Positions 26,985 through 34,676 of a DNA stretch of 35,107 nucleotides are shown here, piece by piece. The first letter of the stretch is position 1. Each line of letters opens with the position of its first letter. The notes beneath the pieces were generated by a model. It was not told the DNA's origin, did no database searches, and saw only the letters and a program-made list of their open reading frames with translations. The position numbers and the translations under genes are program-made. The stretch is from Halobacteriovoraceae bacterium (GTDB taxonomy: Bacteria; Bdellovibrionota; Bacteriovoracia; Bacteriovoracales; Bacteriovoracaceae). The stretch lies in the NCBI GenBank assembly GCA_002706205.1, contig PAKC01000025.1, positions 1-35,107 on the forward strand, written 5' to 3'.

Positions 26985-28995
26985 TGTTTGGTGATGAAGA
27001 ACTTATAAAAATTCATAAATCCAGAGCAACTCAAGTTGCTAATATTATCATATTCTGTTTTGCGATTGTTTTTATTAGACTTTGGTATTTACAAATTTAT
27101 AAAGGTGAACTTTATCATACATTTTCAATTCAGAACCGTTTAAGAGAAGAGACCGTTTGGGCCCCTCGAGGTATGATTTATAGTCGTAACGATCAACTTT
27201 TGGTGGATAATATTCCTCGTTTTGATGCTGTTGTTACGAGACAGTTTTTACATGATAAAAAAGAAACACTGAAAAGACTCTCAGAAATTTTACAAATGGA
27301 AGTAAAAGATATTGAAAAAATAATTAAAAAGAACTCTTTTCAGGCAAGATATCGCCCTATCATCATTAAGAAAAATATTGATCTAGAGGAAGTTGCTAAA
27401 ATTGAAACCGAAAATGCCTCATTGCCTGGTGTTTCAGTAGAGACTTTTATTAGTAGAGAGTATATCGATAAAGAAGTTGGAGCACATGCCCTAGGTTATA
27501 TATCAGAGATCTCTCAAGCTCAATTACCCAAATATCAAAAACGAGATAAAGTGGAATATAAGCTGGGTGACTTTATTGGGCAGTTTGGGATTGAAGAAAT
27601 AATGGATAAAACCCTTAGAGGTATTAATGGACATGAGTTTGTTGAGGTGGATGCTCTTGGAAGGAAAAAGAAGTATATAAACACAGATAACTTGTTTAAA
27701 GGTATTGAAAACAGGGCGCCTAAACCTGGGAATAATTTAAAATTAACACTTGATAGAGATATGCAAAAAGTTGCCTATAAGGCGATGGAAGGAAAGTCTG
27801 GCTCTGTTGTGGCAATCGATGTCAGCTCAGGTGAGCTTCTTACCATGATTTCAACACCAGCATTTGATCCTTCTAAGTTTTCACGTGGACTGACTCAAGA
27901 GTATTGGTCGTCATTAATTAATAATGAAGAAAAGCCAATGGGTGATAGAAGTATTCAAAATCATTTTCCTCCAGGATCAACTTTTAAACCTTTTACTGCA
28001 ATTACTGCTTTAGAAGAGGGATTAATTGATGAAAATTCAAAAATTCGTTGTCATGGATCTTTTCGACTTGGAAGAAGGGTGTACAGAAGCTGGAGAAGAT
28101 GGGGATCTGAAAAAGTGGATGTTACTGATGCCTTAAAAAAGTCGTGTAATATCTTTTTTTATAAAGTTGCTTCTGAAATGGATATCGACGTCTTGGCGAG
28201 ATATGCTAAAATGTTTGGCTTTGGCCGAAAAACAGGAGTGAGATTACCCAGAGAGGTTTCAGGCTTGATACCGACAAAGGAATGGAAGCTTAAAAGAAAT
28301 GGGGTTCCCTGGCAGCAAGGAGAGACCTTATCTTGTTCTATTGGACAATCTTACGTTTTGGTTTCAACTCTTCAACTGGCCAATGCTTATGCAGCAATAG
28401 CGACTAAAGGGAGATTATATAAACCTTATATTGTGAAAGAGGTTTTAGATAATCAAGGAAATATTTTACGTGCAACTCAACCTGAATTATTAAGGAGAAT
28501 CGAGTTACAACCAAAAACATGGGACCTGATTCACGAAGGTCTTTATAAAGTCGTTAATACGCCTAAGGGAACGGCTTGGTGGAGAAGAGGTTTTGGAAAT
28601 CAGATGGCCGGAAAAACGGGGACATCTCAAGTTGTTCGGGCCCAAAATGATGAAGAACTTTACTCAAAATGTAGTGAAAAAGAATATAAGTATCGGCATC
28701 ACGGAGTTTTTGTCGCTTTGCCCCTTATGACGATCCAAAAATTGCTGTTGCAGCCTTGGTTGAACATGGTTGTGGAGGCTCTTCTGCCGCGGCTCCTGTT
28801 GTCGAGAAGGTTGTTAATACTTATATGAAAAAATATTTGCCAGAAGAATATGAGGAAAATGTGGCAAAAGAAAAAGCTCAGTACAGTCGTTATTTGAAAA
28901 AAAGACGGCAAGAAAGAAAAAAGAAAGAAGAAGCTAAGAAACAACAAGAGGAGAGTGAAAGCTCATCACAGGTTGATGATTCACAAGAGGAATAG
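26984..28995 (+). pseudogene. mrdA: Penicillin-binding protein 2, reading frame interrupted by an apparent 1-nt deletion near 28717-28720 (ORFs 26984-28828 and 28756-28995 are two parts of one gene)
   Basis: PBP2 dimerisation and transpeptidase motifs STFK (PPGSTFKPFTAI), SCN (KKSCNIFFYKVAS), KTGTS; downstream frame continues as APYDDPKIAVAALVEHGCGGSSAAAPVVEKV. Confidence 0.88.
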
Positions 28996-28998
28996 AAT

Positions 28999-30108
28999 TT
29001 GAAACAAACGATTTTAGATTATTTAAAGAAGTATGATTTTAGTTTCATAGGAAGCATGTATGCGATCTTCTTTTTAGGTATTTTGAATCTTTATTCTATT
29101 ACTCATGCCCAAACAAGTTCTAAAGTGGAGAGTATTTTTGGAAGTCAGTTAAAATGGTTTGTTTTAGCTAATGTCGTAGTTTTTGTTGTTGCCTTTTTCC
29201 CTCCAAAAACACTTTTTAGGCTTTCATATTGGGCATATGCAGTTAATGTTTTTCTTCTTATTTTAGTTTTGATTTTGGGGGAAAAAGGGATGGGGGCCCA
29301 AAGGTGGCTTGTGATTGGTGGTTTTAGGCTCCAACCATCTGAACTCATGAAAATCTCATTAGCATTAGCGCTTAGTCGATATTACGCTCGCGCTCATCCT
29401 GAGAAAATGCTTTTGTTAAAAGATCTTTTAATTCCTTTTATTATAACCATTGTCCCTACTGTTCTTATCGTTTTACAGCCCGATCTTGGAACGGGGTTAC
29501 TCTTAATTCTTATTTTTCTCGTTATTTCTTTTTATAAAAGATTGAGATGGAAATCTATTGGGATTATTAGTGTAATAGGGATAATTTCCGGACTTCTAAT
29601 GTATAATTTTGGTCTTAAGGAATATCAGAAAAAAAGAATCTTAACTTTTATTGATCCCCAAGCGGATGCGCAAGGCTCTGGTTATAATGCTATTCAATCT
29701 CAAATTGCAATTGGCTCAGGTCGGTTTCTTGGAAAAGGTTTTAAAAACTCATCTCAAGCATCTTTAAATTATTTGCCTGAGAATCATACAGACTTTGTTT
29801 TTTCTATTTTCAATGAGGAGCATGGCTTTTTTGGCTCAATTGTCTTGGTTTCTTTATATTTGATATTATTTTTACGATTTGTCTGGCTTGCAGGTGCAGT
29901 ACTGCGTTTTTATGACTCCGTCTTAGCGATTGGGATTATGTCGATTTTCTTTTGGCATACTTTTATCAATATGTGTATGGTGATGGGATTAATGCCAATT
30001 GTAGGACTCCCTCTGCCCTTTATGAGTTATGGTGGTTCTAGTTTAATAACTTTTGCAATCTGTATCGGAATTTCAACGAGTCTAAGTAATTCTCGAAATT
30101 TTTTCTAA
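28999..30108 (+). CDS. mrdB: Rod shape-determining protein RodA (SEDS family, TTG start)
   Basis: GAQRWLVIGGFRLQPSELMKISLALALSRYY, LQPDLGTGLLLI, AIGSGRFLGKGFKNSSQASLNYLPENHTDFVFSIFNEEHGF. Confidence 0.95.
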   Translation: MKQTILDYLKKYDFSFIGSMYAIFFLGILNLYSITHAQTSSKVESIFGSQLKWFVLANVVVFVVAFFPPKTLFRLSYWAYAVNVFLLILVLILGEKGMGAQRWLVIGGFRLQPSELMKISLALALSRYYARAHPEKMLLLKDLLIPFIITIVPTVLIVLQPDLGTGLLLILIFLVISFYKRLRWKSIGIISVIGIISGLLMYNFGLKEYQKKRILTFIDPQADAQGSGYNAIQSQIAIGSGRFLGKGFKNSSQASLNYLPENHTDFVFSIFNEEHGFFGSIVLVSLYLILFLRFVWLAGAVLRFYDSVLAIGIMSIFFWHTFINMCMVMGLMPIVGLPLPFMSYGGSSLITFAICIGISTSLSNSRNFF

Positions 30109-30188
30109 TGGGTACCAGCAGACTTGTGGTAGAGATTTGCGTTATTTGTTTGACGCAAGCCTTGACCACAAGTCTGCTGGTACCTATT
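30107..30188. repeat. Long inverted repeat with nested hairpin directly after rodA
   Basis: Perfect 20-nt arms GGTACCAGCAGACTTGTGGT (30111-30130) and ACCACAAGTCTGCTGGTACC (30165-30184); inner TTGCGT (30137-30142)/ACGCAA (30153-30158). Confidence 0.95.
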
Positions 30189-30239
30189 TTGCAAATTAAG
30201 AGGGAAAGCGCCTAATATGGGCATAAAAAAGGGTAGATT

Positions 30240-30452
30240 ATGTATAAATTTTTGACAGTTGTTTTAGTTTTAAGCTTCTCTCAGTTAAGTTTAGGGAATG
30301 ATTTGGTTCCAGGAATGAATACGCATAACTTGGTTAGGCTTAAATTATGGTATGAAGGGATTGAGCTGGAGAAATCAAGCAAGGTGGATGAGGCAAAATT
30401 AAGTACAGAATTCTTGCCTGAAGAAATTCTAGTTCCTCTGGAGCAGTATTAA
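30240..30452 (+). CDS. Small exported protein of unknown function (70 aa)
   Basis: Signal peptide MYKFLTVVLVLSFSQLSLGN; isolated short ORF. Confidence 0.55.
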   Translation: MYKFLTVVLVLSFSQLSLGNDLVPGMNTHNLVRLKLWYEGIELEKSSKVDEAKLSTEFLPEEILVPLEQY

Positions 30453-30458
30453 TATATT

Positions 30459-30494
30459 TGCAAGTTATCATTTTTTAGTACTATAATGGTATTA
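30459..30494 (+). promoter_or_regulatory. Putative sigma70 promoter TTGCAA(30459-30464)-N17-TATAAT(30482-30487) placing the start site at or near the marR-like ATG
   Basis: Motifs and spacing read directly. Confidence 0.55.
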
Positions 30495-30955
30495 TGAAAA
30501 AGATATCTGAAGTAGGAAGCTTATTAAAAAAAATTTATCGTGTTTATTCACAGGCCCTTTTAAGAGATTTACAAGAAAAAGGGTTTTTAGATCTTAGACC
30601 AAGTTTTTTGGAGATATTGATTTACTTGTGTGAGTATGAAGCTTCTTCTATTAAAGAAATCGGTGAAGCGTGCGGCTTAAAAAAACAGACTATGACTAGT
30701 CACCTCAATGAGTTAGAGAAACGTGGTTATATTATCAGACGGCCTGGACAAAAAGATAAGCGTGAATTACAGGTTCATTTAACAGCTTATGGAGAAAAGT
30801 TTAAGTTTGCCTTAATTGAAGTTACAAGTATTCTTGAACAGGACTATACTGAAACATTAGGTGAAGTTGAATTTGATAGAGTTTTAATGACTCTAGAAAA
30901 TTTTTATACAAAAATTGAATCCAAAAATGAAAGTCAGCAAATTCTAGATATTTAG
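30494..30955 (+). CDS. MarR-family transcriptional regulator
   Basis: SIKEIGEACGLKKQTMTSHLNELEKRGYIIRRPGQKDKRELQVHLTAYGEKF winged HTH. Confidence 0.88.
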   Translation: MKKISEVGSLLKKIYRVYSQALLRDLQEKGFLDLRPSFLEILIYLCEYEASSIKEIGEACGLKKQTMTSHLNELEKRGYIIRRPGQKDKRELQVHLTAYGEKFKFALIEVTSILEQDYTETLGEVEFDRVLMTLENFYTKIESKNESQQILDI

Positions 30956-31485
30956 GCGAGTTTAAGAGTAGACTCACTTTGTTGTGAGGAGTTTTTTCCT
31001 GGCCAATACCGGTATCCACCCGAAATATTATTGAGATTATAATAACCAAGCTTTGAGAGTTTTTTACAGGCCAATATTGAGCGAACACCATCTTCAGAGA
31101 TGACAAAAATAAAAGTTTTTTTTCCGGGTAAAAGATGAGTCGAAAACTCTAAGTCTTCGAGAGGAATTTTTTTAGCTTCAGCTATTTCTAGGCTGGGCTG
31201 AAAAACTTGTTTGCTTACATCTAAAAAGACAAAGTCTCTATTAGGGTCTTGATATATTCTATAAGCTTTTTCTGGTGAAAGGTCTAAGTAAGACATTTCA
31301 TTGACTATAAAATCGTTTGATAATTCTTCACCATTTTTCATTCTACATAAAAAAGACTTAAGCAAAAATTTTTTTTTATGGGCACTTTGTTCTAAGAACT
31401 TTACTCGATTTTCTAAATACTCTAACCTTTTAACGAGTTGATTATATTTTTCAAAAATAGAATTTTTTTTATCCAGAGGTCTCAT
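30952..31485 (-). CDS. Rhodanese-like domain protein with N-terminal coiled coil
   Basis: FVFLDVSK, TFIFVISEDGVRSILACKKLSKLGYYNLNNISGGYRYW; active-site Cys position is Ser. Confidence 0.75.
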   Translation of the reverse strand: MRPLDKKNSIFEKYNQLVKRLEYLENRVKFLEQSAHKKKFLLKSFLCRMKNGEELSNDFIVNEMSYLDLSPEKAYRIYQDPNRDFVFLDVSKQVFQPSLEIAEAKKIPLEDLEFSTHLLPGKKTFIFVISEDGVRSILACKKLSKLGYYNLNNISGGYRYWPGKNSSQQSESTLKLA

Positions 31486-31517
31486 ACCAATAAAATTATA
31501 ACGCGCCCCTTTTGGGA

Positions 31518-32408
31518 TTAAAAGAAAGGGTAAATAGTACCAAAATGGATTTGAGCAATAATAATAGAAGTTAAAAGCGCACAGGTCAGGTATACTGTTC
31601 CGATATAGATTCCATGGCCAAGGTGTTTTTCTGATTCTTCACTTCCTTGAGAATCACTCTCGTTAATTCTAAAGACATACATGATGCCGTAGCGAAAAAT
31701 AGGCATAATCAAAACTCCAAGGAGTGTTTTTAGAATAACCTGAATCATATAGGAAGTAATATCATGATGCTCATGTGAAAAAGAAGAGGTGATAATGACA
31801 GTATTTCCGAGCAAAAAACCTGAGTATGCCCAGGCTAAACCTAGATTCTTTTGTATCATGAGACTATTGAATGAAAGTTTAGAAACATATTTAAAAAGTC
31901 TGGTACTAAAGCCAAATAGAACGAGTGAGAATAGCCAGAGGATAATGAGGATAATAATGGAATTTTCAGACTCTTTAAAAATAGTCTTAATGATGAAGGC
32001 CAGACAAATGGCATTTGTAAAGCTAACGATTCCATAGGCTGCGTTTTTCTTCTTTAAAACTTCATCTTTATAATCGAAATTATAAAAAAGAATATTTTCT
32101 AGTATGTAGATAGAAAGTAAATAAAAGGAGAAACCGACGATACTCCAAATAAAAAAGTGAAAAGTACTTATTGAAATTCCAATATATTCATTAAATTCAA
32201 GAGTTGAAAAAATTAAAGCGACTCCAATTAGACGAGAAAAAATATGTAATGTATCGATATAGTTTTCCGAAGGATAAATTCTTTTTAAGATTTGTTTCTT
32301 ACGTGAAGGGTAGAAAAATATATGTGCATACTTATAAAGAAAAAGGGCCAAGCATATAAAACAGGTAAAAAGAATTCTTATAAGTAGTTTGTCAAAAATT
32401 TCATTCAT
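31518..32408 (-). CDS. Multi-TM membrane protein, probable duplicated DUF350
   Basis: Two internal motifs KKNAAYGIVSFTNAICLAFII and QKNLGLAWAYSGFLLGNTVII resemble DUF350 N-x-A-x-A helices. Confidence 0.6.
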   Translation of the reverse strand: MNEIFDKLLIRILFTCFICLALFLYKYAHIFFYPSRKKQILKRIYPSENYIDTLHIFSRLIGVALIFSTLEFNEYIGISISTFHFFIWSIVGFSFYLLSIYILENILFYNFDYKDEVLKKKNAAYGIVSFTNAICLAFIIKTIFKESENSIIILIILWLFSLVLFGFSTRLFKYVSKLSFNSLMIQKNLGLAWAYSGFLLGNTVIITSSFSHEHHDITSYMIQVILKTLLGVLIMPIFRYGIMYVFRINESDSQGSEESEKHLGHGIYIGTVYLTCALLTSIIIAQIHFGTIYPFF

Positions 32409-32417
32409 ATATTTTTC

Positions 32418-33086
32418 CTAATTTATAAAATTCTCTTTGAGATAGGTTTGTAAAAAACTTTTTAAATCTACTTTTTCCGGTTTTTGTCTTTCAAAATATT
32501 TGGGAAAAGCCGCTTGAGTAATACTTCCTTTGATACCAAATTCCTTATTTTCACCATAGTAGGGAATATTTTTTTCTTGATTGGCGATGATTTCATTATA
32601 AATTTGGATATTAGGCACAAAATCATTCCATTCTAAGTATTTGGGTATTTGCCGATAAACTCGAAAAAAACGCCAGACTTTTTGTGAATTTTGAGTCACC
32701 CAACTTCCAAAGCTCCGATTTCCTATAAAAACACTTCCAGGTGGAAGAGGGGTAAAGCTTTCTCTACTATCTTCTTTATATCGTCTAAAGATAGACATAC
32801 CTAAAAATGGTTTTTTCTTTTCTGTATAGGAACGAGAGGTTCGAATGATGATTTCATCGTACGCTTGAAATCCATAAATGATTTTGTACTTGTGATAAAA
32901 AGTTTTGATGAGAAATCCTGTAGAGTGAATATCAGTAAGGATCACGCTAACTGGAGCTCCATTTATGATTTCAGCGAGGGCTTCATCATTATTAATATAT
33001 TTCACACCAAATTCGGTGGGAGATAAGCTCTTTGAGAGGCCTAAATAAACAAGTAAAAGAATACCGTAGAGAATAAACTTATTCAT
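32418..33086 (-). CDS. Exported or membrane-anchored protein of unknown function
   Basis: N-terminal hydrophobic segment MNKFILYGILLLVYLGLSKS; overlaps the HD gene; no family recognised. Confidence 0.65.
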   Translation of the reverse strand: MNKFILYGILLLVYLGLSKSLSPTEFGVKYINNDEALAEIINGAPVSVILTDIHSTGFLIKTFYHKYKIIYGFQAYDEIIIRTSRSYTEKKKPFLGMSIFRRYKEDSRESFTPLPPGSVFIGNRSFGSWVTQNSQKVWRFFRVYRQIPKYLEWNDFVPNIQIYNEIIANQEKNIPYYGENKEFGIKGSITQAAFPKYFERQKPEKVDLKSFLQTYLKENFIN

Positions 33087-34380
33087 ATTGTATAATTTTT
33101 AATATCTCTTGTTGTTGTTTGGTTGATAATTTTTGGTATTCGCAATGTAAGCGATTAACACTGTGTGATTGACTAAATTTTTCAAAAAGGTCAGTGGCTT
33201 CATTAATATTTCTAATGTGTATTTGACCACCAGCAATTCTAGAATCTCGAATAACTTTAAGTGGATACTTATTAGAATTATCTTCACTATTGGCATAGTA
33301 TTTTGAAAGTCTACCACTAGACTGACATTTGATATAATCAATCTGCTCGCTTTTGAGGTAGTTTTCGAGTTTATGGATGAGGTGAATGTGTTCTTGTCCA
33401 AAGGTTTCGAATATCTTTTCAGGAATAGAGTTTCGAATAATCTTCTTCGCCCATTTATTTTCACTGGAGTTTAGTACTTTCATAAGAAAATGATCATCAT
33501 GTTGTAAATACTCTTCAATATTTGAAGGAATAGAGTATTCCTGGGGAGCTGAAGAAAAATATCTCTCAAGCATTTTTTCACTACAAACAGATTTGTAATG
33601 AAAGTACACCATTAAAAACATGTGAAAGCGTGAAAGTAAAAAATCATCAAATGTCGCAACGGCCCTTTCAGAAATCCCCAAATAGGCTTTATTTTCGATA
33701 TGACCAGCGGAGAGATTATCAATAATCCAGTCTAGATCAAACTTACCATAACTAACTCCACAAAAATAACTGTCACGCAAAAGATAATCCATTCGATCAC
33801 AATCCATTTCACTTGAAACAAGTTGGTGTAAAAGTGGAAAATAATTAATATTTTTATGAGTGAAATATTCAGATGTTTGAGTCGAGCCTATAATTAACTC
33901 TGCGACTTGCTCTGGGCGAATACCATATTTGTCTTTTAGCTCTTGGAATGATTCAGTAAAACTTGAATCGATAATAGATTTTATTGTGTAGTCTTCGTGT
34001 GTTGCTTGCCTATCTTGTTGGGGAGAAAACTGGCTTGGTAAGCCTAGTTTTGAAACATTGGGCATGACAAATTCTGTTGTATGACTTAAAGGAGCATGTC
34101 CAATGTCATGGAGCAAACAAGCTAATCTTACTGTTTGGTGGATACGTTCAAGATCTTGATCAATCTTAATATCATGAAAAATGCGATGAAAAACTTTTGA
34201 AGCAATATCCATCACACCGATTGAGTGAAGGTAACGAGTATGAGTCGCTCCTGGAAATATATTTTCTGTAAAGCCTAGTTGTTTTATTCTTTTTAAGCGC
34301 TGAAAGAATGGTGACTCTAAGATAGATATTTCTTCATCACGGACTTTTATTGAGCCATGGACTGGATCTCTAATTTCCAT
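33079..34380 (-). CDS. HD-domain phosphohydrolase, SAMHD1/dGTPase-like
   Basis: IRDPVHGSIKV, FQRLKRIKQLGFTENIFPGATHTRYLHSIGVM, ACLLHDIGHAPLSHTTE, SSEMDCDRMDYLLRDSYFCGVSYG. Confidence 0.9.
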   Translation of the reverse strand: MEIRDPVHGSIKVRDEEISILESPFFQRLKRIKQLGFTENIFPGATHTRYLHSIGVMDIASKVFHRIFHDIKIDQDLERIHQTVRLACLLHDIGHAPLSHTTEFVMPNVSKLGLPSQFSPQQDRQATHEDYTIKSIIDSSFTESFQELKDKYGIRPEQVAELIIGSTQTSEYFTHKNINYFPLLHQLVSSEMDCDRMDYLLRDSYFCGVSYGKFDLDWIIDNLSAGHIENKAYLGISERAVATFDDFLLSRFHMFLMVYFHYKSVCSEKMLERYFSSAPQEYSIPSNIEEYLQHDDHFLMKVLNSSENKWAKKIIRNSIPEKIFETFGQEHIHLIHKLENYLKSEQIDYIKCQSSGRLSKYYANSEDNSNKYPLKVIRDSRIAGGQIHIRNINEATDLFEKFSQSHSVNRLHCEYQKLSTKQQQEILKIIQYE

Positions 34381-34633
34381 TTTCTGACCTAATCTTTTCA
34401 GCGTGGTCCTCTAACCATTTTGATATATCGGCTGACTCAAATAGGGGATTTCCATCAATATATAAGCAAGGAACAGTACTTCTTTTTGTTATCTTAATAT
34501 GATGATCCCTATATTCAGGGTTTTTTAAAGTATTTTTAAGCTCAATTTTATTTTCAAGATGAAGCATTTTTATAGTTCTTAAAACTATTTGGCAAAATGG
34601 ACATTGGTCGTAATAGTAAAGTTCAATTTTCAT
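34370..34633 (-). CDS. Glutaredoxin/GST-N-like thioredoxin-fold protein
   Basis: YYDQCPFCQIVLRTIKML, STVPCLYIDGNPLFESADISKWLEDH. Confidence 0.88.
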   Translation of the reverse strand: MKIELYYYDQCPFCQIVLRTIKMLHLENKIELKNTLKNPEYRDHHIKITKRSTVPCLYIDGNPLFESADISKWLEDHAEKIRSENGN

Positions 34634-34644
34634 AACTAGTTAAT

Positions 34645-34676
34645 AAAAAAAAAGTGGCCGTTTGGCCACTTTTTTT
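34645..34676. terminator. Bidirectional Rho-independent terminator
   Basis: A9-GTGGCC-GTTT-GGCCAC-T7; U-tract in both orientations. Confidence 0.88.

Noticed and set aside
33099-33464. Minus-strand 121-aa ORF
   Set aside because: Alternate frame inside the HD phosphohydrolase gene; composition looks spurious.
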